DNA of 64,000 bases, taken from positions 4,278,001 through 4,342,000 of the forward strand of contig JAHLEZ010000003.1 of NCBI GenBank assembly GCA_020726505.1, read 5' to 3'. The position numbers and the translations under genes are program-made. The notes beneath the pieces were generated by a model. That model was not told where the DNA came from, made no database searches, and saw only the letters and a program-made list of their open reading frames with translations. The stretch comes from Leptodontidium sp. MPI-SDFR-AT-0119. Taxonomy: Eukaryota > Ascomycota > Leotiomycetes > Helotiales > Leptodontidiaceae. Below are positions 12,210 to 24,091 of this stretch, piece by piece. Each line of letters begins with the position of its first letter. The stretch's first letter is position 1.

Positions 12210-13723
12210 TAATTAATCATGGAGGTATCTCCGAAACAGCCGAATTCTCCGCCCCCCCTGAGACAGAGAATTTATACTTTTTCTCTCGGGCACGGAAAGA
12301 TGTAACGGGAGGGAATGGAAGGAGGGGATGGGGGATGTGGAGGGAAAGAGGGGAGAAACTTGGCGGATCTGTTGATTTCCACGTGGTGAGTGGTTCAAGG
12401 AGGAGGGGTCTAACCGAGACCCCTAAGCTTGCTTGTGTTGAAGTTTTGAAGTAAGGAGCAGCTTTTTTTTGTTGGTGGGTTCTTCTGCTTCTCTATCTCC
12501 AAGTCTTTGATTCTCTCGTCTGGATTTCTGTATCTTATCTTATCTTGTCTCATCTCTCTTCCTCGCTCCATTCTAGTACGCTACCTTACATCTTTCTTTC
12601 ATCCTCCGATTTGATATTCCTAGCCGATACTACTTCACTTAGACTTTTCCTTCCTCTTCACCGCTCACATCCATATCCACATCCCCAAAGCATAAACTCG
12701 TCCCATGACATTTCATCATGTCACGTCAGCGAATGTGTTCAGACCTTCTCCTCGAGCTCTAGATAGCATACAATAAGTAAGTGCATGGTATGCCGAGCTC
12801 TCAAGCTGATGTCAGATTTCCCCTTCTGGGTCTGTGGTCTAGGGAAAGAATAAGGGGGGAAAGGGGGCTTATATTACGCCGGGAGATTTCCTACAGGCTT
12901 ATTATTTCCGCAGTGGAAATTTCTCCTTATTTGTCTCTGATCTCGCTGTTTCGTGTCTCTTAAGCTGTGGTTTCGTCGCGTTGAGTCTTGGAGAGAATCG
13001 TTTTCGATCGCTGGTCCAATTCTGGAGATGGGGATGTGAGGAGGGATGAATTCTGTAGGTCAACTTTGAGCCGGCGTTCAACGTTATTTTTGTTCTCCAG
13101 GAGTTCTAGCTTTGACTGATTTTCGTCGCAGGTGGCTCTTTATGAATGAATGAGGGACGAGCTTTTGCTCTCTATCTCGGTTTCTGTTCCTAGCCAACTC
13201 AAGGTGGTGGTGTCTTGGAGATTTGCCTGATTATCGAGCATTTCACAACACTATTTTGCTGCCCTCATCACTCTTCCTAGGTCCATATTAATGGGGAATA
13301 CCTTTTCAATATCCTTTTCCTTTTCTTTTGGGGTCTTCACATATCGTTATTCCTGGAGTTCTCAGTGAGCTTGGTTCGTCGAATGGCGAGCGGTAAGGCA
13401 CGATATCTTGTTACCAAGCTCGTTTCTCGCTGCAACTTATCCACTTTTCCTATTATTTTCTCCAATTCTCCAATTTCAATATCCACGTATACAGAACTCC
13501 TTTTGTTCCAGCCGTGATTTAATCGCAGTCAATTTTCAATCCACCATCCTACCATCCTCCCAAACCGGCTGGTAATCTCAACCACTCTCTGCAAAAAGAC
13601 CCTTCACACACATCCATTCACCACACCACACACAGCACACAGCACACTACACCCTTTAATACGCCCCATCCACGTCGCACTCCTCACAGTCACAACACCC
13701 CTCCGAATCATGCATCTAGACCC

Positions 13724-16700
13724 CTAAAGCAGCAGGGGGGAGCTCATGCAGCTAGTAAGGTGGCTGCAGCAGCTGCGCCGTTTGTAGGATGCGAAGATTT
13801 GCCACCTCGACTTGCGACGTGCAACAAAAGCGCATTCTATTGTGTTGTATGCTGCGATAAGGCTGCGTGTTTGTGGGATTGTATGGCTTACCCTTTGGGT
13901 ACTCGACGAGGGGATTTTGAGGGTTGGAGAGGGGTGGGGTGGAGGTTGAGAGAGGGGTGTTTGGGGGAGTGGCGAATTTGTGGAGGAGGGGCGATAGCTG
14001 AGCTGAGCTGAGCTTTTTGGAGCTGGAGCTGGAGCTTGAGCTTGGAGTTGAGAAGGAAGGTGAGTGAGGGGTGGAGGTGCGAAAGTATCTCTATTAGATG
14101 CCGAATAGAGAGAGATGTTTATGTCGTGTTTTTGTTTTCTGCTTTCTGTGTTCTGCACTCAGGTTCAGCGTTGAGTTACAGATTGGATAGCTCAGAGGTT
14201 GAGGTGGCAAGTTGTCTTAAAGATGCATGGTCACGCACGCATCCATCGGGCGAGGCTACTGCCCGACAGCCTCGTTAGAACATGATTGAGAGGATAGCTA
14301 TGGGAGATTCAGTGGGGGTGATTTCTGTGGCCTAAGAGGAAGTGTTGTCTTGAAAGAAGGTGGTGTTTTTGATTACATGCTGATGCTGCAGCTATTAGCT
14401 CATTCTTGCCTACTCCGTGCCACCTAGAAATAGAGATGCTGCAGATGCAACAAGATACACAATTCAGAAACATAGAAGACAGAAAGATGGGAAGGACCTG
14501 TACCCAATCACATACCAACGTGGTCACTGAAATTTGGCAACACCCACGTACCAGCAATCCGGATCTTTGAGGGGTACTGTATGACTTCTCCGTCAAATCT
14601 TCGCAGTATTCTTTGCTGTAATAATCCTCCATCCAGTGAGAATATTCCAAAACACCACTCAGCATTCAAAACTTAATAAAAGAAACTTTCTCAATATCAA
14701 GCATTTCTAGAGAACGCTCTGTTATCTCCCGAAGTTCACTGGATAAAATGCCAAGCACTTGCCTGGCCACGGGCGAAAGCTTGACCGAGCTTATTTCTTC
14801 GGGTTCAATTCAACATGCAAATGACTCCACTAGTAAGCGTACCAAATAATCAGATAAGATGAAATAATCTCTTGGTTTGATATAAAGTCCTCACCTGCTC
14901 CACTGATATGATCTGGTGCAGGTAAGTTCCGCAGTTTGTCGACTCGTCGACAATTCTTCGGCGCAGCACTTCGGATACTCAGCGCAGAGATGCCATGGAA
15001 TGGTAAGCTATGACTGACCAGATGTTCGAGTCGATGCGTTTGAGAAAGGAATGATGGTGTTATTTTGTTGTTGATCTGAAAGTCCAGGAGCAACAGTGGT
15101 TTCGCTTTCGCTTTCGTTACTTGGATCGGTCCAGGCTGCTTCAGGCTACCTCCCGTCGTCCTCAACCCGCATATTTTCACGTCAGTCTTCAACCAATCCC
15201 AATATTCCAGCTTCTCTTGTTGATAGATGATGTTGTGGGCCAGTCACTGTTCAAATACTGTTGCCGTTTGCAATCTGAGCACTGGCTCGACTGACCTGGT
15301 GTTGTCTTGGAAGAAATAGTGATGGATGAAGGGATGCATTCGCGCGAATGAGACCTGCTGAGTATATAAATCCCTTGAACGTATGAGCAACTGCTAAGAA
15401 ATTCAACAGATAATTTCCAGCGAAGGCTGTAGAGCAACTATCCTCCGCTTGCTATTTTCCCGAGACGTGAAAAGCTTGCGCGCGACATGCTTTGAGTCGC
15501 TTTCAGAGGCGAATAGTCGATGTCAACCCCCAGGAGCTGAATCATATGAACGATAAAGAGAGAACAGACCTCAGTGGCAGAGACGAATTAATCCAGTCAA
15601 TATTCGTACTGGATGATAGTTGGAAAGGCCCACTTCTGAACGTCGCCAGTCAAGGAGAAAACCTTCTGGGCTGAAGCTGGATGGCAAGAGAACAGAAGCC
15701 TCCAAGTTCGTAGGCTGCTACTTGCCCCATTTATGACTTTGTGTGTATCTCCAAGAGGGGTGGTGAAGATTCGCCTAGAGGTCATCATGGATGACGAACG
15801 AAATAAGAAGTACGACTGGGTGAACATCCCACTTACAACCGGAATCCAACTACTATGAGAGAACGACAGGACCCTGGATGTAGCGAACAAACCAAATATT
15901 TGTGAAGTTACACCATCGAGAGAGCCATCGAGAGTCCTCACACCCGATGGGTGGAATGAGACCAGTCGGCCGACGCTCGAGTCAACATGAATCAAGTGGC
16001 CATATACAAATCGCTATTGCTTCGCGACGAATCTCCCGTAGTTTCTGAGACTGGAAGTTCGATATACGGATATCCCGTACGCGTGGCCAATACTTCTCCT
16101 CACGATAACTCGCATTCCATTATACACCACCTTCTGTTTATGGCCGCCAATGCTATGAGAAGCAGCGCCAAGGTATTTCGGGGAAGCAGGGGCTACGATA
16201 ACAACTTATGGGGAGGGGTACAGTACGGAGTACCCTATCTCACATGTCTAACAGAGCTCTGTAGAGTTCTCGTTTATCTGCTTATATTTTGATAAGTTGG
16301 CTAAATCGAGAAGTACCGTCAAGTTCCACGTCTCGTTGTCTTTTTTGTGTTTTGATATTGAGCTTCGGAAAATACCCAGATGGCGTCTTAGATATGAGCG
16401 CGATGGCATTCAAAGACGATAATTCGCCATATAGCGTCATTTTATCGCCTCCGCGCGCCACTATGCTTAAACAACCAATTAAGCTCTGTTTCCGATGGGG
16501 TATATGGATGGTGGATGGTGACGGTTTGCTTCGTGGTGCTTCATTATCTTGGACTTTCTGGGCAAGCCTGGGCAACGTTCCGGCCTACAGATAAGGGAGA
16601 CTTTTTGAGTAGGTTTGGTCTCGTTGACCGTTTGTGCATTTGGTTATGATAATTCTGAGTTTTAACTGGTCAGGGATTGTAACGTTTGATGTCGATAGGT

Positions 16701-17456
16701 TTACAGGCATCGTCGTGGCAGTTAGAGCAAGTGCATCAGTGTGGACGCTTTCCAGTCCCGGCATGGGCTTTTAAGGCCAAGTTAAATTCGGCCTAGAGAG
16801 CTGGCGTCCTCTTATATTCTCCTTATCGTAAAAATTACACATAATACCCATTGTTGTTTTCTGTAACCAAGGGCTAGCTATGGTTGCATTTCACTTCCCC
16901 TCAATTTCATAGCCATCGGTAGTCTCAGACGGCCTTTCATATGACCTATTTCCATTCTTATCTGTATTTCTTACCATAACCCTGTTACATCGGGGGTATT
17001 ATTGGAAAGAAGGCTGTATCCAGCAGGTTATATGCGCTCGATCTTGGTATCAACCACCATACCAAGACATCTGCTCTGATGCCATCAATACGAAACAAGA
17101 AGGTGACAGTCACTTTGCTTCTCCCGCTCGTAGGGTTGTTCAAGTAAACAATCTGATAGGCAGAACTGCAGTATCGGCATCTCAACCTTCCCATCAGGCC
17201 ATGAATTTGCCTCTCCCTTGTAACGTCGGTATTCTCAACCAGGATCTTGGTCTTCCTCAAGGGGCAGTTCAACCTGAGAGATCCTCGGTCGTTCTAAAGA
17301 ATGGGGGTCTATGTACGATAAGGTTTGAGTGTGGACGAGACTCTCTTTGCAGGAGTGAAAGCATAAAGCCGTTGATGCGCCCTCATTTGCCCATCAACAT
17401 CGTCCTCTGTACTTCATCGACATCTCACGGGACAGAAGTCGCTGAGACCGATCAAG
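13724..17456. other. Gene-poor region upstream of the OPT transporter
   Basis: Several open frames of 60-145 codons occur on both strands, but none shows a domain, a good intron pattern or convincing codon composition. A short hairpin-forming piece (CGAGGCT...AGCCTCG) lies at about 14250-14274. The last few hundred bases before 17457 presumably include the OPT promoter. Nothing else is supported. Confidence 0.4.
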
Positions 17457-20404
17457 ATGGCAACAATCGAGACGGTGCAGAATGCACCTCCGGTTTATGA
17501 TAGCAGCAGCGATGAGAAGAAGGTTACTCTTGTAAGTTGCCCGATTGTAACTGCATCACTTCAATTGACAGAATCCCAGCCAGCTACCCATTCAGTTGAT
17601 TCGATTGACGATATATCTATCGAAAGATATGAACAGTAGGTTCTCTATCAATTTCTTCAATGGCCTGAATAACAATATCTTAGTGAGCTCAATGTCACTG
17701 GAGAGGATCTCCTTCAAGCTCAAGAGGGTGCAAAGAATCTTGACCTTGAAGAAACTCGCGATGTATGCTCCTGAACTCTAATCAATGTCTAGCACTAACG
17801 TATTTTCTTCAGATCATGATCAAAGTGATGAAAATCCACGAGAGGGACCCCAACTTCCCTATCCATGTCGTCGAACGAATTCGCGAATTCCTCGGCAACA
17901 GCAGCGTCTTCGAGAACCCAGAGAAGCATTCAGACATAATTCAGGAAATGAAGACCGAGGCTGCCTTGATCACTGGCAACAGTCCATACTCTGAGGTCCG
18001 AGCTGTGGTTGATAACACCGATGATCCTTCAATCCCATCGTCCACGATCCGTGCGTGGGTTATTGGACTTTCATTCGTCACTGTCCTCGCATTCATCAAC
18101 CAGATGTTTTCAATTCGTCAGCCTAGCATCACTGTCATGGCTAACGTCGCTCAATTGCTCTCATACCCCGTAGGACGTGCTGCCGCCGTCTGGCTTCCAG
18201 ATGTTGGCTTCACCCTCTTCGGTGTCCGTCATAGCTTGAACCCCGGGAAGTTCTCCAAGAAAGAGCATATGCTCATCACAATCATGGCCAATGTCGGCTG
18301 GCACACCCCTTACACGGATTATATCATCTGGACTCAAGTCCTACCACAGTTCTTCAACCAGCCTTATGCCAGAGGATTCGCTTATCAGATTCTCATCTCC
18401 CTGGGCACCAATTTCATTGGTTATGGCATTGCTGGTCTTTGCAGACGATTCCTGGTCTACCCCTCTTTCTGTGTCTGGCCAGCTTCTCTTGTTACTATTG
18501 CTCTGAATGCAGCCTTCCATACAGAGAAGAACGAACGTACGTTCTATACCCCCTATTGACATCAATCACTTGCTGCGACTCTTAAATTTGCACTGACTTA
18601 CTCAACAGCTGTTCAAAGTCCTCTCAAGAAGATCTTCACCATCTCTCGCCTCAAGTTCTTTGCTTGGAGTTTTGCAGCTATGTTCGTTTGGTTCTGGTTC
18701 CCCAACTACATCTTCACAGCCCTCTCAGCATTCAGTTGGATCACCTGGATCGCACCAAAGAACGTCAACCTGACAACCATCACCGGCTTCAACACGGGTC
18801 TCGGAGTCAACCCCTTCCCAACCTTCGACTGGAACGTCCTTCTCTTCGACAACCAAGACCCTTTCATGGTGCCCTTCTTCAATACCGTCAACAAATTCGC
18901 GGGCATGTTCATATCCATGTTCGTCATCATCGGGCTCTACTACACAAATTCATACAACACTTCCTACCTCCCCATCAATACAAACAGAGTCTGGGACCGA
19001 TTCGGAGCACGATACAATGTCTCGCGTGCCATTGATTCAAGAGGTATCTTTGACCCTGTCAAGTACGAGGCTTACTCTCCTGCGTACCTCGGTGCAGCTA
19101 ATTTGGTTGTTTACCTCGCCTTTTTTGGCATCTACGCTGCTGCTATCTCGTACAGTTTCTTGTACCATGGTCATGAGATTAAGATGGGCTTCAAGAATCT
19201 ATACAAAAGTATCCGGAAGGACAAGTCTGAGAACAAGGAGGAGTACGTGGATATCCACAACAAACTCATGTCAAAGTACCCAGAAGGTAAATTTGAAGCT
19301 CTCCTCAAGTGGGACCGTAGCTGACGCAGAATCTAGTCTCGGAATGGTGGTACATGGGTTGTCTCGTTATAGCTGTCGCCCTCTCATGCGCAGGCATCGC
19401 AGGCTGGGAAACCTACACTTCCGTCGGAGTCGTCTTCTACGGCATCGCGCTATGCCTCATCTTCGTCATCCCAATCGGTTTAATCACAGCCATGACCGGA
19501 ATCGAAGTAACGCTCAACGTGCTCGCTGAATTCATTGGCGGCGCCTGGGTCGCAGGAAACGCACTTGCCATGAACTACTTCAAGAGCTACGGATACGTGA
19601 CCTGCGCCCACGCAGTGCGTTTCTCCAACGACATGAAACTCGCGCACTACGTCAAGATCCCACCCCGTCACACCTTCTTCGCACAGATGATCGCCACTTT
19701 CGTCTCGACCTTCGTTTGTATCGGCGTCTTGAACTTCCAGATCAATGAGATCCCCGACGTGTGCACGCCTAACCAGTCCAACAAGTTCACCTGTCCTGGC
19801 ATCAACACGTTCTTCACCGCATCTGTGCTCTGGGGTACTCTCGGCCCGCACAAGATGTTCGGCAAGAATGGTCAGTATACTGCTATGCTTGTTGGATTCC
19901 CTATCGGCCTCATCCTCCCATTCATCATCTTTTACGCGCAGAAGAAATTGCCGAAACTGTCGTGGTTGAGACAGGTCCATCCTGTGGTCCTGATGTATGG
20001 ACCGATTAACTGGGCGCCATATAGTTTGAGTTATGTGTGGCCTGCTGTTCCGCTGGGATGGTTCAGTATGGTGTTCTTGAAGAATAGGTATCTTGCTTTC
20101 TGGGCTAAGGTAAGCTGTTCTCTCCTCCTCTCCTCCTCTCATACCCTATACTCGAAGCTGTGAGATCGAGGAAACAGAACTTGACTGATGCTGTGAATAG
20201 TACAACTACATTCTCTCAGCATCTTGGTCTTCGGCTATTGCTATTGCTGCTATTATCATCTTCTTCGGTCTACAGTGGAGCGAGGTGGAGTTGAACTGGT
20301 GGGGCAACAATGTCGTTTCTTGGGGATGTGAGGGGAAAGCTTGTACCCGGTTTGTGCTTAAGAAGGGTGGCTACTTTGGGCCTGGTGTTGGGGAGTTCGA
20401 CTAG
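17457..20404 (+). CDS. OPT-family oligopeptide transporter
   Basis: Seven exons: 17457-17531, 17580-17635, 17684-17762, 17813-18536, 18609-19286, 19337-20109, 20201-20404. All junctions keep frame and use GT...AG introns of 48-91 nt, giving 862 residues, normal for this family. OPT proteins are proton-coupled importers of small peptides (some carry glutathione or metal chelates) in the plasma membrane. Hallmarks seen: the N-terminal family signature SPYSEVRAVV at about residues 127-136; NPGKFSKKEHMLITIMANV; KIPPRHTFFAQM near residue 645; CPGINTFFTASVLWG; and the closing NWWGNNV...CTRFVLKKGGYFGPG motif. Many hydrophobic segments (about 12-16) are spread along the protein. The N-terminus is acidic, Ser-rich and cytosolic. 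The first intron (48 nt) decides the frame: a nearer AG at 17571 would shift it. The substrate cannot be read from the sequence. Confidence 0.93.
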
Positions 20405-21967
20405 ACAGGCGATCTTGTTGTCGAGTAAAGGGATGAGGTGGAGTGGGTTTGAAGAGCAGTGAGGAGTGTGATTTGTTTTTCGTTGTCTCGATTTATGACT
20501 TTATGATATAATACCCAGGGATGGTACTTGGTGCAAGAAGATACAATTTCTAAGCTCTGAGTAGCCTCGGATCTCTTGCACACAGCTAAAAGGGAGTTGT
20601 ATCCCGGAGGATGTCAGACCTACCCTCTGAAGGACATCTAGCGGTGACCAGCCAAGTGAAGCCTTCCATTTCTAGCCCTTTTCTTGCTCAGGTGACATAA
20701 AGTATAATTCGATCCCCATGACCAATACCGGTAGACAAACACACAAAAGTTACCTACCACTATCAGAACCGGGCTTATCTCTCAACTCAACAATCTCGAT
20801 CTAGACCTTGATACTGTACCTCACCGTCGGGAGAGGGGAAAATGCCATCGATCTGGGGAAGGCGGCGCCAGGGTTGGACGATCCCGAGCGGGGAAATAAA
20901 TACCCTGGTATGGGAGAAGAGATGGGGAATCCTCGATCCATAAAGTGGGATGGGATATTGGGATTGGGATTGTGCTTAGCGCATCGTAAGCAATTGCTAG
21001 TACTACCTTCTTTCTTGAGATATGAAGTCCGAGGCAGATATACTGATAGTTGGAGCGAGCGTGCTAGATGAGTGACGTGGGAGATACGAGATGCGAGTTA
21101 TAGATATGAGATATGCAAGGACAAGATATCGATAGGCCTAAACGGCTCGAAAGATCTCCAGATCCTCTTATATGCATGTCATAGACCAAGGCCTGGCTGG
21201 GAATTGTGGTGGATCTGTAGGTGATATGCACTTGTAAAGAATGGGGTAGGCTTTCGAGTGGGACGCTTCTAACCCCCCGTTCTCTAGTGAAGGAATTCTC
21301 AGTACTTGGAATTATTCATATAACCCTTTTCATCTGTGGGCTTGCTTCTCGGGGTCTAATTAATTTTATTCCCACTTCTGGAAACGAATGAGAGAGCCTC
21401 TGAGAAATACGAAAAAAGGAGACGAGGGCTTGTTGACGTTGATGTCCGCTGCGGCACGGCAGCCCACCCGACCCCACCTAATGCCTCACGCCAAGGACTC
21501 ATGCCTCAGGACCAAAGTCACACAGGATGGGATTCCCGCTTTCGGCGTTTTTCTCCCTTCCGAAACCAACAAACAAAAATTATCCACTTCACGCGGCCTC
21601 TTACTGTTTGCTCACACTACTGGTACCGCTGCCGGGAAAAGCGTGCTCACTCACGCCATACAAAGTGATGTGTTTGCTATCATTGACTAATCGATCCTAT
21701 TGCAGGCGACTAACCCTTACATCTCCTCCACAGATACAACCCCTCTACTTGCTACTGACAATACAAGCCGCAGATCGCTCGAAGTGGAGAGAAGACCACC
21801 GACTAGTCAGTCTAGCACGGCATTGAAAGGCAAACGCAAACCCAGCCTAGGTATTCCCTCGAGGACAATTAGTTATATCCGGGACCTGCAAACCAGACAT
21901 TCGCAAGAGAGATAGAAGCTGCAGCTTTCAGCGCAATGAGCCTGATGCGAGCCGGGAGAATACATCG
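20405..21967. other. Intergenic region, OPT to AnmK-like gene
   Basis: 1.56 kb between two genes on the same strand. An open stretch at about 21700-21915 follows an acceptor-like ATTGCAG and could be an upstream exon of the AnmK-like gene, but I found no matching donor or family similarity. Otherwise no gene is seen. Confidence 0.35.
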
Positions 21968-23449
21968 ATGGCGAGGACAATGAAGGGACTCATTCCTGCT
22001 CCGAAGGGGCGAGTGCGAACGCCTGTTGGACACAAGTACCTTGAGGCCTTACAGTCGAAAGTCAATGGAGACTCCGACACGTCGAGTTCCCCGTCGCCGT
22101 CCGCGGAGGAGAAGGGTCCTGGGCTGAGTTTGCTGGTTCTTGGGGTTACGTCTGGAACAACGATGCATGATATCGACTTTGCCCTGTGTCGATTTACACA
22201 AGATTCGCCTGAAGCCCCTCTATGTTTGGATATCATCCAGGTAATTGTTCCCACTCCATGTCGAGGGGACAGAGTTGACAAATTCTAGTATGATTCTGTT
22301 ATTATGCCCTCGAAGATCCGAGCCGATATCCTTTCTATGCTTCGAGAAGATGCCGCCCCTCCTAGTTTGCTCTCGCAGATGGACGCAGAGATGGGCCATA
22401 CCTTTGCGAATGCGATTCATATCTTCGCCCATAAACATGGGATTTCCGTGGATGATATAGACTTGATCGGTTCAGGAGGACAACTGATAACGTTGACTGG
22501 ATCCCCGCCAAAAGGGCAACACAGGTCGAACATGTGCCTTGGAGAAGGGGCAGTAATTTCTGCAAAGACGGGGGTCACGACCGTCTCGGATTATCGTACA
22601 GCTGAACAAGCGGTCGGAAGACAAGGCGCTCCTCTATTCGCATACCTCGTTGGATTACTCCTACACCATCCTGTGCGGATGCAGATTTGCATTACAATTG
22701 GCGGTATCACGACAGTCTGTTTCATTCCCGCGGACAACAAAGGTGGGATAGATGCTATGTACGACTGGGACACCGGGCCAGGAACTTCCATGATCGATGC
22801 GGCTTTCCGACGATTTGGATTCGATCCAGCAGTAGATCACGGATCCTCTTTACTCCTTGGGGAGATTTGCCACGAAGTAGTGGAGGAACTACTTAACAAT
22901 GACGAGTACTTGAGGACTCGACCACCTAAAACAACTGCAAGAGAGATCTACGGGGACGAGATGGCCAACCGTATTGTTGATATGTGCGCATACCGAGGAT
23001 GCACGCCTGCCGACACAATCGCTACTATGACACGCTTCACATCAGCAAGCATAGCTCAGCAAATGCTACAGTACGGCCCAGGTCGGGACGCGATCAACCA
23101 TTCCGACATTGTAGTCGATGGTCGTGGAATGTTCAACATGCAGCTCATCCACGATCTCGAAAACGAATTCCCGGGAGCGAGATTCGGCTCGTTCGATAAG
23201 ACAGGGGTGCCGTCAAATGCAAAGAAAGCCGTAGGCTTCGCTATGCAGGCTATGGAAGCCTTGCTGGGACGAGCACTCCCTGTACCTACCAACGCCGATG
23301 TTAGGAGACCGAATACCATTACTGGGAAGCTGGCGCCGGGTCTGAGGTGGAGGGAAGTCATCGAGAAGAGTGTGGTATTTGGCGGTGCGGGGAGAGGATG
23401 GGAAGGCCTACCTGAAGTGAGGGAGTTGATAGTGAAGCAGAAGGGTTAG
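21968..23449 (+). CDS. AnmK-like kinase (anhydro-N-acetylmuramic acid kinase family)
   Basis: Two exons, 21968-22240 and 22289-23449, around a 48-nt phase-0 intron (GTAATT...CTAG), giving 477 residues. Bacterial AnmK opens and phosphorylates 1,6-anhydro-N-acetylmuramic acid during cell-wall recycling; fungi make no peptidoglycan, yet fungal members exist. Family landmarks: GVTSGTTMHDID (59-70, matching the MSGTSxDGID phosphate loop), LIGSGGQLI (about 151-158), RTAEQAVGRQGAP (about 194-206), ICITIGGITTVCF (about 225-237), DWDTGPG (about 250-256) and PNTITGKLAPG near the end. Several key positions differ from the usual family: the proposed catalytic Asp of RxxDxAxGxQGAP is Glu (residue 197), the His of GSHGQT is Gly, and the GGGxxN motif reads DGRGMFN. 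It may be a divergent enzyme or a non-catalytic relative. No secretion signal is seen. An extra upstream exon cannot be excluded. Confidence 0.85.
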
Positions 23450-24091
23450 ACTTTCGGTCGGAAGGGTTGTCTGCTAGAAGTAAGTTTTTCTTTTGCGTTT
23501 CGGAGCTTTGGGTTAGATTATTTTTATACCACTGCATTTGGTGCCTGTTTTTATCTGCCTATGCATCTATTTTTAAGGCGTACTTCCTATTATCTATCTA
23601 CCAATCATATTACAGCCTGTAATTCAGCCTGTATTCCAGAAAATTTTGTGAGGCTGGGAACCATGAACGTGTTCATTGGATGTCATCGGAAGCAGCCACC
23701 ATGCAGCCTCAACTCTTAAGTCACATTTCGATCTCAAATCACAGCATCAAGTGGGACCAGCTGTCCGTGGCGTCCATAAATCTAGACAAACCTCTCGGTG
23801 AGCAAGGAAAGTTAGCAAGCTAAGTGCGTGAGGAGTTCGTCTGAAATACCCTTTCGTTTGTTCTTAAGCCTAGTGTTCAATCCGCCTTACTAGCGCATGT
23901 CTTTGCCTTTTCTTTTAAGACACTGATGGTCTGCCCTCACGGCAGCTCATCCTCCCCCTCTCTTCGTATCTCTTGCTTTGATGTTTAGCGTTATTTCGGG
24001 CTTGGAGGGTTTTGTTTCGGTCACTAGTATGCCACGGATTTGCCAGCCTTGTTAGCTGCAATGATCTCGCCACTCGCTTGCAATAAGGATC
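23450..24091. other. Intergenic region before the HET gene
   Basis: About 640 bases holding the 3' end of the AnmK-like gene and the promoter side of the HET gene. No gene is recognised. Confidence 0.4.

Larger units (their letters stand above)
9161..13723. other. Long gene-free stretch with CT-rich tracts
   Basis: About 4.6 kb without a credible open frame on either strand. Several parts (about 10545-10735, 11020-11110, 12470-12720) are strongly CT-rich on the plus strand. They resemble fungal promoter-to-leader sequence, and a GTAAGTG donor-like site follows one of them at about 12776. This would fit untranslated exons or a non-coding transcript, but nothing here proves transcription. Microsatellites are listed separately. 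Confidence 0.4.

Noticed and set aside
13724..14158. 144-codon minus-strand frame
   Set aside because: Pro/Ser/Gln-biased translation of a purine-rich strand, no homology recognised and an antisense frame equally open.
14245..14276. GC-rich hairpin resembling a terminator
   Set aside because: Rho-independent terminators do not apply in a fungal nuclear genome and the stem is only 6-7 bp with two competing pairings.
15597..15995. 132-codon minus-strand frame
   Set aside because: No family features, no plausible neighbouring exons.
21700..21915. Open segment after an acceptor-like ATTGCAG, possible extra exon of the AnmK-like gene
   Set aside because: No convincing upstream donor or start and no similarity to AnmK N-termini.
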